In this document: positions 32,925 to 40,865 of the stretch, one piece after another
Numbering within the stretch: the stretch's first letter is position 1
Layout: every line of letters starts with the position of its first letter
Assembly (NCBI GenBank): GCA_002362105.1
Contig: DETD01000017.1
Location: forward strand, 37,762-101,761
Length of the DNA stretch: 64,000 nt
Origin: Bacteroidales bacterium UBA3297
Lineage (GTDB): Bacteria > Bacteroidota > Bacteroidia > Bacteroidales > Paludibacteraceae
Direction: 5' to 3'
Made by a program: the position numbers and the translations under genes
Notes under the pieces: generated by a model
The model's database searches: none
Seen by the model: the letters and a program-made list of their open reading frames with translations, nothing else
Told to the model about the DNA's origin: nothing

Positions 32925-34421
32925 TTATTTCTTGTTGAACCACGCTACGTAGGCCACTCCTAGCGAGAAGTCGTTCTCCGAGTTGTAGTCGGTGCTCCAG
33001 TCAAATGCGTTGTGGGTTCCGATGTGGCGTGTGGTCCAGTCGCCTTTTACAACAAGGTATGGCAGTGCATACCAGTTTACGCCGAATGTCCATGCGGCAA
33101 CCTGGCAGCGTGGATCCTCCACTTCGCCTACCCAGCCGTCGTCTAGTTTCTCTTGCGGATTGTAGTACTCGTAACGGACGAAAGGATAAATTTTCAGTGG
33201 TTTTCTGGTGTGGATGAGGTTGCCGGCGTTTACGCCCAGTTCGCCGCCATAGCTTACCGCGTATTTCGCTACCGGTGTGTTGCCACTGTAGGCCGCGCTG
33301 GTGCGTCCCAGTGTCGAGCGGGTCAGCTTTGTGGTGTTGCCTATGCTACCGTGTATGGCGTTTGCGCGGGCTGTTATCCAACGGTTAGTGTACTGTACGT
33401 CGCCGCTGAAAATATGCACGGGCACTTTGAATGTGCTGTAATAGTGTGGAAAGTTGGAGTTTTTACCTGCATTGTCGCACCAGTAGAAACTTCCCCCTAT
33501 TCTTAGACCTGCAATTCCTTTGTAGTCTAGGCGTCCGACAAGTGCCGGACTTGAGAACACGTCCTGTTCGAAAAGTCCTTGTTTGGCTCCGCCTAGAAAC
33601 TTGTATTTGTCGAAACCGTCCACTGTCAGCCCGTTTACCAGTTCCGCACTGTAGTCGAAGGTGCTGTAGCCGTGGCCTAGTGTACCGTAGATTTCGATAC
33701 CGGTTTCATGCCAGGTCGATGGAAATATGTAGGTTTCGCCTTCCGGACGGCTGGTTCCAAAGAAGAATATAGGCTCGTGGTTCGTGTTTGTAATGCCTAC
33801 CGGCACTATTATGTGACCCATCCGCAAGTTCAACTGGCGCAGGAATGGAACGGTAATATGGAACTGCTCGAGGGCGACTTCTCCTCCTTTCTCCCATTCG
33901 CTTTCCAACTCTCCGTTTTCAGCGCCTGAGCCCGTTTCCTGCTCCCATTCTGTTCCTACACCGCCGGCCTCAAACTCAATTTCGGCTCCGAGTTGGAACC
34001 AGCGGCTGAATTTATAGTCTCCGCCTAGTGTGAAGCGGGGTATCGATATTTCCGAACGGTCCATTCTGTAGGTTCCTGTCCCGCCCCAGCGATTATAGCT
34101 GTAGTCTTTGTGGCGTACCAGCATTTCGCCGTAGCTGCCAATTCTGTATTTTTTGAACGAAGGGTCGCCATCGTAGTGTTTTGCCTCCTTGTCGTCTTGT
34201 TGGTTGTTTTCCGGTGTTGCTGCTTGTGGTGTGTGCACCTCTTTCACAATCACAACGGTGTCTTTGTGTGTGTGTTGCTGCTGACGGATAATAGCCTGTT
34301 GTTGTTCTAGGAATTCCAATCGTTTTAGCAACGAGTCATATTGGGTGGGAATCGCCTCTTGCGCAAAAGCTGTCGCTATTCCTAGCGAGGTCAGTACCAT
34401 AGCGTTTATTATCCTCTTCAT
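32925..34421 (-). CDS. OprP-like outer-membrane porin, first gene of the operon
   Basis: This 498-residue outer-membrane barrel has a signal peptide (1-20, ATAFAQ). A coiled-coil start (YDSLLKRLEFLEQQQ, about 28-43) closely resembles that of the second porin at 28751. A polar spacer (about 45-85) follows, then barrel strands and a C-terminal FNKK. The motif LRMGHIIVPVG parallels the RxGxFKxPF constriction region, but with different residues, so substrate preference probably differs between the two porins. A -7 box is at 34460. It is the promoter-proximal gene, 28 bases ahead of the imelysin gene. Confidence 0.82.
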   Translation of the reverse strand: MKRIINAMVLTSLGIATAFAQEAIPTQYDSLLKRLEFLEQQQAIIRQQQHTHKDTVVIVKEVHTPQAATPENNQQDDKEAKHYDGDPSFKKYRIGSYGEMLVRHKDYSYNRWGGTGTYRMDRSEISIPRFTLGGDYKFSRWFQLGAEIEFEAGGVGTEWEQETGSGAENGELESEWEKGGEVALEQFHITVPFLRQLNLRMGHIIVPVGITNTNHEPIFFFGTSRPEGETYIFPSTWHETGIEIYGTLGHGYSTFDYSAELVNGLTVDGFDKYKFLGGAKQGLFEQDVFSSPALVGRLDYKGIAGLRIGGSFYWCDNAGKNSNFPHYYSTFKVPVHIFSGDVQYTNRWITARANAIHGSIGNTTKLTRSTLGRTSAAYSGNTPVAKYAVSYGGELGVNAGNLIHTRKPLKIYPFVRYEYYNPQEKLDDGWVGEVEDPRCQVAAWTFGVNWYALPYLVVKGDWTTRHIGTHNAFDWSTDYNSENDFSLGVAYVAWFNKK

Positions 34422-34459
34422 CTCTCGTACGGTTATTTTTTTACTCTTTTTTTATAGTG

Positions 34460-34467
34460 CAAAATTA
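34460..34467 (-). promoter_or_regulatory. -7 box of the porin/imelysin operon
   Basis: TAATTTTG on the minus strand lies 38 bases before the porin start. No matching -33 TTTG is seen, which would fit a regulated promoter. No recognisable Fur box was found by eye. Confidence 0.4.
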
Positions 34468-34608
34468 CCGTGCCACCTTCTACTAAAACATCCTAAAAAA
34501 TGATGATTTGTGCGTCCTGTTATCCCTATAAATGGTGATGCCCTCTGGCTGTGGTGGTATCGGTCGTGTCTTCTTTTTTTGTAACTTTATGAATAAAAAA
34601 TTCTGATT

Positions 34609-35019
34609 ATGGTTCATGAACTAAATCACGACCTCGGTTTTCTCTCGCAAAAGGCTGAACGCGCTACTGAAGACGATAAACAGGTGATTGCCGATTTGCT
34701 CGATACCCTCCGCGCCCATCTCGATACTTGTGTGGGGATGGCGGCTAACATGATTGGGGTGAATAAGAGTATTATAGTGTTCTGCAAGGGGACTAAACAG
34801 CTGGTGATGGTTAATCCGGTTATTGTGAAGAAAACCGGACAGTACTTTGTGGAGGAGACTTGCCTTTCGGTGCCTGGCTCGAAAAAGACGGTCCGCTATA
34901 ACGATATTGAGGTGGTTTATCTCGATGAGAACTTTACACGTAAACGCACTAAGTACACCGGCTTTACGGCCCAAATCATCCAGCACGAAATTGATCATAC
35001 CAATGGTATACTTATATAA
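34609..35019 (+). CDS. Short, divergent peptide deformylase
   Basis: This 136-residue cytoplasmic metalloenzyme is of the peptide deformylase family, which removes the formyl group from nascent proteins. The three motifs are present but altered: GMAANMIG (43-50) in place of GxGLAAxQ, EETCLS (82-87) in place of EGCLS, and HEIDH (126-130). The metal ligands Cys86, His126 and His130 and the catalytic Glu127 are kept. The variant with Asn in motif 1 and a length well below the usual 165-185 residues resembles a small subclass common in Firmicutes, so this is probably a second, auxiliary deformylase. The Nim-like gene starts 8 bases downstream. Confidence 0.85.
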   Translation: MVHELNHDLGFLSQKAERATEDDKQVIADLLDTLRAHLDTCVGMAANMIGVNKSIIVFCKGTKQLVMVNPVIVKKTGQYFVEETCLSVPGSKKTVRYNDIEVVYLDENFTRKRTKYTGFTAQIIQHEIDHTNGILI

Positions 35020-35027
35020 TTAAGGTT

Positions 35028-35543
35028 ATGAGAAAGAAAAGTAGAGAGATGGATGCCTCTTTTGCGCTTGAGGTGTTTGCGAAAGCTCCTTTTGTTACGG
35101 TTTGTTTTTCCAAGCCCGATGGATCTCCTTATGGGGTGCCCCTGAACCTGGTGGCTACCGACGATAAGACGTTCTACTTCCATTGTGCGCCCGATGGCGA
35201 AAAGTTAGATTGCATTGCGGCTAATCCGGTTGTTCACTTGTCGGCTGTTTCACGCTGCAAGCCTACTGTCGGACCTAAGGACGGCAGTTTTACGTTGGAA
35301 TACCGTTCGGCTATGGCCGTTGGCAAGGCGGAAATGGTGACTGACGTTGCCGAGAAGGTAGAGGCGTTGCGGGCAATCTGTGTGCGTTTCCTGCCCCAGC
35401 ATATGGATGCTTTCGAGGCTGCTGTGGCCCGTAGCATCGGCCGGACGGCTGTGGTACGCATTACTCTTACCGAACCGCCAACCGGAAAACGTAAGGAATA
35501 CGACAGGAATGGTGAGGAAATGAAGTGGGGCAGAATGGAATAG
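35028..35543 (+). CDS. Nim-like FMN-binding split-barrel protein
   Basis: This 171-residue cytoplasmic protein is of the pyridoxamine 5'-phosphate oxidase-like split-barrel superfamily. The start MRKKSREM, the GSPYGVPLNLV segment (about 31-41) and FYFHCAPDGEKLD (about 48-60) closely follow the Nim/5-nitroimidazole reductase subgroup, including a His in the FHxAxxGxK motif. Some Nim proteins confer metronidazole resistance in Bacteroides, but most chromosomal relatives have no known substrate, so resistance should not be assumed. It is co-transcribed with the deformylase-like gene. Confidence 0.82.
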   Translation: MRKKSREMDASFALEVFAKAPFVTVCFSKPDGSPYGVPLNLVATDDKTFYFHCAPDGEKLDCIAANPVVHLSAVSRCKPTVGPKDGSFTLEYRSAMAVGKAEMVTDVAEKVEALRAICVRFLPQHMDAFEAAVARSIGRTAVVRITLTEPPTGKRKEYDRNGEEMKWGRME

Positions 35544-35637
35544 AAAATCTGGGTGTGCAAAGTGATGGTGGACTTACGTTTATGCGCTTTTGTTATATCA
35601 TTTTTAGTTGAATGTGTGGAAAGTATATGATTTTTTA

Positions 35638-35645
35638 TATTTTTG
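35638..35645 (+). promoter_or_regulatory. -7 box of the 35707 lipoprotein gene
   Basis: TATTTTTG lies 61 bases before the ATG. No good -33 element is present. Confidence 0.35.
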
Positions 35646-35706
35646 TGCGAATTGTTGAAATAGATAAATTACACAGTTGCTTTGTTTAATTAATATTTAA
35701 AAAGAA

Positions 35707-36225
35707 ATGAAAATGAATGTAATGAAACATGTATTCCTAGCGATGGTTGTTTGTTTTTCTGGTATGTTTATGGGTGCTTGTGACTCTGAAGAAGAAAGTT
35801 CTATGATTGTTGATTGGTATCCTGTTTCTATTTGTATCTCTGTATACGATGCCCAGGGTAACGACTTGTTAGACTCTACAGATGTTAAGCATTATGTTGC
35901 TAGTGGCGCTACTGCTACCTTCCAGGGTAAGACTTACGCGCTGAATGGTGGAATTAACAGTGTCAAGAAAAATTCTCTAAAGATGCTGCCTGCTTTTTTT
36001 GAGGGCTTCAAACTAACAAATGTTTATGGCAAAAACTTTCTTGTCTTTGGTGAAATCGATGGTGCTGCCGATATGCAAGAAAATCTCATCATTACATGGA
36101 AAGATGGCTCTAAGGATGTTATTACCTACCATTGTTCTGACCATAATGCAAATAAACCTGATTGCAAACGGTGGTTCAAGGTAAACGGAAGGTTGACTGA
36201 TAACCCGATTGTAATTATCAAGTAA
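35707..36225 (+). CDS. Lipoprotein of unknown function
   Basis: This 172-residue lipoprotein has a hydrophobic leader and lipobox MGAC (Cys near 25), followed by an acidic stretch. The remainder is beta-rich (FKLTNVYGKNFLVFGEID, then LIITWKDGSKDVITYHC) with two late Cys residues that could pair. The DGSKD and TYH patterns recall small surface lipoproteins of Bacteroides, but I do not recognise the family. It has its own promoter box and ends at a strong bidirectional terminator, so it is a self-contained gene. Its base composition is more AT-rich than the flanking operons. Confidence 0.7.
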   Translation: MKMNVMKHVFLAMVVCFSGMFMGACDSEEESSMIVDWYPVSICISVYDAQGNDLLDSTDVKHYVASGATATFQGKTYALNGGINSVKKNSLKMLPAFFEGFKLTNVYGKNFLVFGEIDGAADMQENLIITWKDGSKDVITYHCSDHNANKPDCKRWFKVNGRLTDNPIVIIK

Positions 36226-36282
36226 TTCTCTTTTATAACAAATTATAGCGGTCTGCTAAATCCAAAATAACAAATAAAAATA

Positions 36283-36318
36283 GAAACGGGTTCCGATTTT
36301 GTCGGAACCCGTTTCTTC
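36283..36318. terminator. Bidirectional terminator
   Basis: A perfect 14-bp stem (36283-36296 with 36302-36315) has a 5-base loop, with A-rich and T-rich flanks on either side. It lies between the convergent lipoprotein and DnaQ-like genes. Confidence 0.9.
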
Positions 36319-36340
36319 GTTATTAGGTGTTGTTTATGTC

Positions 36341-37189
36341 TTACTTTTTGAACTTACCCGCCAGTGCGTTCAAACTTTCCTGACTGGCCGGTGCGTTCCC
36401 TGCCGCGGGCTTTGCCGGAGCAGATTCGGCTTTCATGCTGTCTTTAATCTTGGTCAGTATGGCCTTTGTGTCGTGCGAAAAGTCGTTTTGCATCATCCAT
36501 CCGTAGTAGCCCGGTTCTGCTTTCAGCACATCGGTCACTTTTTTGCCTTTGTGCTTGCCAAAGTTGAACACGGCTTCGTGTTGGTCGTTGTAGACCATGG
36601 CGCCAGCAAAATCTACGTTTTTGTTGAAACTGGTGTAGTCCGACAAAAAGTCAATGTTGTTCTCAATATCGCTGTAGCGGTCCAACTGGGCCTTCAACAC
36701 TTCGTAGGTCGCTTTGGTGTCGGCTGTGGCGCCGTGTGCGCCTATCAGTTCCGCGTTGCAGTAGAACTTGTAGGCTGCGGTCAGCGTGCGGGGCTCTTTT
36801 TTATAGAAAATGGTCTGTACATCCACAAATTTGCGGCTGTGCAGGTCTACTTCCACCCCTGCCCGGTAAAATTCTTCGGCCAACAGTGGTACGTCGAACT
36901 TGTTCGAGTTGTAGCCTGCTATGTCGCAGTCGGCCAACTCTTCTTTCAGCATTGGCGCTATCTCTTTGAAGGTCGGACACTCTTTCACGTCTTCGTCGGT
37001 TATGCCGTGAATGGCACTGCTACTTTCCGGAATGTGCATTTCCGGATTGACGCGGCGTGTTTTGATGTCTTCGTCTCCGTTCGGATAAACCTTTACGAAC
37101 GATATCTCTATAATGCGGTCTTTCCCCACATTGACCCCGGTGGTCTCTAAATCGAAAAAGACGAGCGGACGGGTTAGATTCAGTTTCAT
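36341..37189 (-). CDS. DnaQ-like DEDDh 3'-5' exonuclease
   Basis: This 282-residue cytoplasmic exonuclease is of the DnaQ/epsilon family. The ExoI motif FFDLETTG carries the catalytic Asp13 and Glu15. The ExoII region holds GYNSNKFDVPLL with the second Asp, and the ExoIII motif is HGATADTKAT with the His-x4-Asp pair. A C-terminal extension includes a VFNFGKHKGKK segment and a low-complexity Ala/Pro tail. It follows dnaN on the same strand, so it probably supplies proofreading or repair trimming to the clamp-associated replication machinery, but it could also be a general RNase T-like nuclease. Confidence 0.88.
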   Translation of the reverse strand: MKLNLTRPLVFFDLETTGVNVGKDRIIEISFVKVYPNGDEDIKTRRVNPEMHIPESSSAIHGITDEDVKECPTFKEIAPMLKEELADCDIAGYNSNKFDVPLLAEEFYRAGVEVDLHSRKFVDVQTIFYKKEPRTLTAAYKFYCNAELIGAHGATADTKATYEVLKAQLDRYSDIENNIDFLSDYTSFNKNVDFAGAMVYNDQHEAVFNFGKHKGKKVTDVLKAEPGYYGWMMQNDFSHDTKAILTKIKDSMKAESAPAKPAAGNAPASQESLNALAGKFKK

Positions 37190-37303
37190 TTTACCTGATA
37201 TGTTAACTTCCCACTATTGCCGGCTGTTGGCTTTGGCGACCGTCCTTTTTGCAGAAAACTGTGCAAAAGCGCCCGGCTGGCAGGTCGTGGATAAGTGTAG
37301 CTG

Positions 37304-38428
37304 TTAAATCATGATTGGCATTATCAGCATCAGAAGTTCGCGGGTTTCGCTGTCGTCGCTGTTGAATGGGAATAAAAGTGCCGCGCGCTGTGGGTCCTGC
37401 AAGTCGATTTCCACCTCGTCGGTCTTTAAGTTGTTCAATATCTCAAGGAGGTATGGACTCTTGAAGCCGATGGTCATTGGCTGACCGTCGTATTGGCAGA
37501 CAAACTTCTCTTCGGCTGAGATAGAGTAGTCTACGTCTTGTGCAGAAACGGTAATCAAACCTTCGTTAATGTCGAGTTTTACGAGGTTGTTGTCGGCATT
37601 CGAATATACGGCAACACGGCGGAGGGTTCTGATGAACGAATCTCTCTTTACAATCAGTTTAAACTCGTTGTTGGTTGGTATAACCGAGTTGTAGGCTGGA
37701 TATTTACCTTCAACTTGGCGGCAGACCAGTGTGTATTTGCTCATCTGGAAGTGGATGTGGCTGCGGTCGAAACGCACTTCTACATCCATGTCTTCTTTGG
37801 CAAGTATGTTGCGCATCAAACCCGTTGGCTTGCGTGGCAGAATGAACATGGCGTTGTTCTGACCCTTGAGGTTCTTGTTGCGGATGCGTACCATCTTGTG
37901 TGAGTCGGTCGCTACAACGGTGGTCATCTCGGTGCTGATGTCGAATCCTATACCAGCCATCTGTGGACGGCTGTCGTCGGTTGATGCGGCAAAGGCTACG
38001 TTGTCGAGGTTGAACTGGAGGTCTTTGGCTGGGAAGATGACGGTGTTGATGTCTCCTTCCAATACAGGCAGTTCAGGGAACTGGTCTGCGCTCTCGCCGG
38101 TAAAGTCGTAGTGACCGGTCTCGGTTATCAACTCCATACGGAGGTTGTCGAGGTTGATGTCGAAGGTCAGTGGCTGGTCGGCAAACTCCTTCAGGGTGCT
38201 CAACAATCGGTTGGCCATCACACAAATGCTGCCTTCTCCTTCCACGTCGGCTATCGGCATGCTGGTTACGATGGTCGTCTCCAAATCCGATGCGGTCATT
38301 TCCAACTTGTCGCCCTGAATCTTGAACAAGAAGTGGTCGAGAATTGGAAGGGTGTTTTTGCTGTTGATTACACGGCTGATGTTCTGCAGATGCTCAAGCA
38401 AGTCTGCGCTCGATGCGGTAAATTTCAT
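37304..38428 (-). CDS. dnaN: DNA polymerase III beta sliding clamp
   Basis: This 374-residue ring-forming clamp tethers polymerase III to DNA. Three repeats of the clamp fold are recognisable. Typical sequences are RVINSKNTLPILDHFLF in domain I, DDSRPQMAGIGFD and SHKMVRI in domain II, and GFKSPYLLEIL plus the terminal LMLIMPIMI in domain III. The length is standard. Unlike many bacteria it is not next to dnaA or recF; it follows gldG in this window. A -7 box is present at 38490. Confidence 0.97.
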   Translation of the reverse strand: MKFTASSADLLEHLQNISRVINSKNTLPILDHFLFKIQGDKLEMTASDLETTIVTSMPIADVEGEGSICVMANRLLSTLKEFADQPLTFDINLDNLRMELITETGHYDFTGESADQFPELPVLEGDINTVIFPAKDLQFNLDNVAFAASTDDSRPQMAGIGFDISTEMTTVVATDSHKMVRIRNKNLKGQNNAMFILPRKPTGLMRNILAKEDMDVEVRFDRSHIHFQMSKYTLVCRQVEGKYPAYNSVIPTNNEFKLIVKRDSFIRTLRRVAVYSNADNNLVKLDINEGLITVSAQDVDYSISAEEKFVCQYDGQPMTIGFKSPYLLEILNNLKTDEVEIDLQDPQRAALLFPFNSDDSETRELLMLIMPIMI

Positions 38429-38489
38429 ATTTTTCTGTCTTTTATTTATTTTTCTTATTTTCAGTTACTAAAAGTCCATATCAGTTACA

Positions 38490-38497
38490 CAAATATA
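38490..38497 (-). promoter_or_regulatory. -7 box of dnaN
   Basis: TATATTTG on the minus strand lies 61 bases upstream of the dnaN start, in the gap after gldG. Confidence 0.4.
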
Positions 38498-38583
38498 CTA
38501 TTTATTTTTGTCTCTGTTTATGGCAACGGCCTTTTTCTTTCCTGCCCGACTGCTGGCCGGCGGGTCGTTTGGTCTGCCGTTTT

Positions 38584-40275
38584 TTATTTTGTGTACTTTC
38601 TCTTTCTTGCCAGATAATAGCCTCCGCCGAGTAGGGCGAGCACTACCAGTGGCAGTACTACATTGGCTATCTGCCAGAATTTTCTGATGGTGGAGGCCTG
38701 CTTGTTCAACAGGCGCAGTTGCAGTTCGCGCGAGCGTAGCTGCATCCAACCCTCATCGTCTGTCAGGTAGTTGATGCAGTTCATAATGAACTCTTTGTTG
38801 CCGTATTGGCGGCCTTCGTAGCGGTCCATGCCCAGTGGCACGATCTTGGGCTGCCCGTCGCTGCCTGGTATGACATCGTTGCAGATGATGTCGGCGTCGG
38901 CAATTACAATCATTTTTGTTTCGTAGCTGCGGTTCGACTGTGGCGTCTTGCTGTAGATGCCTTCAGGCTTTAGGCGGTGGCTGAAGTTCGATGCGAAGTG
39001 GCCTTTCATGGCTACTGCAATTGGCGCGTTGCCAACGTTGAAGTAACCTTCGCGTGGGTCGATGTTCACAATGCTCATGCTCACAATGCTAGGCATCTGC
39101 TGGATGCGGCTGCTGGTCGATGTTACGAGCAGTATGTCGCGTCTTATGTCTTTGTCGTCGCCTACGGCCTTTATCAGACTGGCAAACTCACTTTTGACAG
39201 GGGTGATGTTCTTGCTGATAGGGTGGACGGGCGAGGTCAGCAGTAGTGGCGCGTAGTACCATGGTTTTGGTTTCCATTTCGGAGCCTCGTTCTCTGGTGC
39301 CGTGTTCACTGGCAGTTTTGAGCATTGCTCGTCTTGTACGAGCACAGGCTCGATGCGTACGCCATAGCGGAACAACTGGTCTTCCAAGTTCAGATTGTTG
39401 CCCACTCCTATGGTTTCGCTGGCTGTTCGCAGACTGTCGAGCGAGATGTGTACACCGTCAATCAGCCACATTACTTTGCCGCCGTGCATCACGTACTGGT
39501 CAATCAGGTATTTGTCTTTTTCGCTGAACGGCTGGGTCGGACCTGCCACTATGATGGCCTTGTAGGCGAACAAACTGTCGGGACAGTAGCAGGCACGCAG
39601 GTCGCCACGGTCTATCTGGTAGTAGTTGCGCAGGTTTTCACACACGTCGTAGGTCAGTATTTCTGGCAACTCGCCGTGCCCTTCGGTGAACAGTATGCGG
39701 TCTATATTGGTTTTTGTCAGCTGGCGGATGGCGTCGGTCAGCGCATATTCCAGGTTCGCGCTCGCGTTGTTCAGGTTCTCGTCGATGCTGCGGTCGCGGT
39801 TGTCTTGGTAGAGGCTGACAAGCTTCTTACGCTTGCCGTTGCTGATTTCGGCCCATGGGCAGACGATGCGGGTAATGGTTTGGCCGTATTCGTCTTTGTC
39901 TTCTTCTTCGCGCATTACGGTCAGCCCTCTGCGTTCCAGTTCGCCATAATGTTTGTCGCGTTCTTCTTCATTAGCACCCTGGGTGGGGTTCTCGAACACC
40001 ACTTTTATGTCGGCGTCGGTGTAGGCGGAAAACTCTTCCGCCATCTCTTTTGCCGATTTTCTGAGTTGCAGGAAGCCGGCACTCAAGTCGCCGTCCAGGT
40101 ATAGCTTGATGGTGTATTCCCCTTTCAGGTCTTTCAGCAGGCTTTTGGTGTTTTCCGAAATGCTGTACCTTTTCTCCGAAGTCAGGTCCCAACGGAAGAA
40201 TAGCTTTTCGGAAAAGAGGTATACGACGAGTAGGGCGGCTATTGCCCCTAATATGTAGATGTTTTTCTGTTTCAT
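38584..40275 (-). CDS. gldG: Gliding-motility-associated GldG
   Basis: This 563-residue protein resembles the auxiliary component of the GldA-GldF-GldG ABC system. It has an N-terminal membrane helix (about 8-28), the opening pattern FRWDLTSEKRYSIS-NTK and a long extracytoplasmic part with GHGELPE and GPTQPFSEKDKYLIDQYV. A C-terminal membrane helix (about 535-555) comes before a basic tail. The start at 40275 is set by an ATGA overlap with the gldD stop codon; an upstream TTG is less likely. The GldF permease that normally accompanies GldG is absent from this locus. dnaN follows. Confidence 0.88.
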   Translation of the reverse strand: MKQKNIYILGAIAALLVVYLFSEKLFFRWDLTSEKRYSISENTKSLLKDLKGEYTIKLYLDGDLSAGFLQLRKSAKEMAEEFSAYTDADIKVVFENPTQGANEEERDKHYGELERRGLTVMREEEDKDEYGQTITRIVCPWAEISNGKRKKLVSLYQDNRDRSIDENLNNASANLEYALTDAIRQLTKTNIDRILFTEGHGELPEILTYDVCENLRNYYQIDRGDLRACYCPDSLFAYKAIIVAGPTQPFSEKDKYLIDQYVMHGGKVMWLIDGVHISLDSLRTASETIGVGNNLNLEDQLFRYGVRIEPVLVQDEQCSKLPVNTAPENEAPKWKPKPWYYAPLLLTSPVHPISKNITPVKSEFASLIKAVGDDKDIRRDILLVTSTSSRIQQMPSIVSMSIVNIDPREGYFNVGNAPIAVAMKGHFASNFSHRLKPEGIYSKTPQSNRSYETKMIVIADADIICNDVIPGSDGQPKIVPLGMDRYEGRQYGNKEFIMNCINYLTDDEGWMQLRSRELQLRLLNKQASTIRKFWQIANVVLPLVVLALLGGGYYLARKRKYTK

Positions 40276-40862
40276 TTTTTCCAATTGAAGGTTTCAACCA
40301 TGCGCATAATGTCGGCCTTTATATATTCGGTTACCGGAGCCAGCGAGTCGGCGTTCGGACTTACGTTGGGGTAGAGGGCCCCACGGAAGTAGTGCTTGCT
40401 GCTGTCGGTCAGTACGAACTGTATTTGTGAAGCCGCGTCGCCCTTTATCTCGTACATCACGCCATACACTTTGTGCTCGGCGTTCTCGTAGGGTTGTTCG
40501 GTGATGGCATCGGCTTTGATTGCATGTTTGTATACGAAGGTGCGGAAGTCTTCCGATATCTCTCTGAAGTTGTTCTCTACGGGCTTGTAGTCGCAGTAGA
40601 TAACGCAGCGCAGATACGGGTAGACTATGTTGAAGCCGTATTTGTCGTCGGCGCGTTCTCCTTTTTCCACCACACGGCACAGGGTGCTGTCGGGCAGTTC
40701 GAAAGTGAACGGATATTTGTTGTTTTTGAAGGTGGTATAGCTCTTCTCCGGCAGGTCTATTCTAAAGTAGCCGCGCGGTTTGGGCTGGTAGTCGTTACAG
40801 CCGCTCAACAGGGCCATACCTGCTAATAGTGCAAGTGCCAGTATGCCTTTTATGTTTCTCAT
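40272..40862 (-). CDS. gldD: Gliding-motility lipoprotein GldD
   Basis: This 196-residue lipoprotein has lipobox LLSGC (Cys22) and the GldD signature directly after it, NDYQPKPRGYFRIDLPEKSY. In Flavobacterium johnsoniae GldD is essential for gliding and for type IX secretion of surface adhesins, although its biochemical task is unknown. It lies 3 bases after gldE and overlaps gldG by 4 bases, so the three are translationally coupled. The ssb-gldE-gldD order is typical of Bacteroidota, including non-gliding species. Confidence 0.93.
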   Translation of the reverse strand: MRNIKGILALALLAGMALLSGCNDYQPKPRGYFRIDLPEKSYTTFKNNKYPFTFELPDSTLCRVVEKGERADDKYGFNIVYPYLRCVIYCDYKPVENNFREISEDFRTFVYKHAIKADAITEQPYENAEHKVYGVMYEIKGDAASQIQFVLTDSSKHYFRGALYPNVSPNADSLAPVTEYIKADIMRMVETFNWKK

Positions 40863-40865
40863 TCT

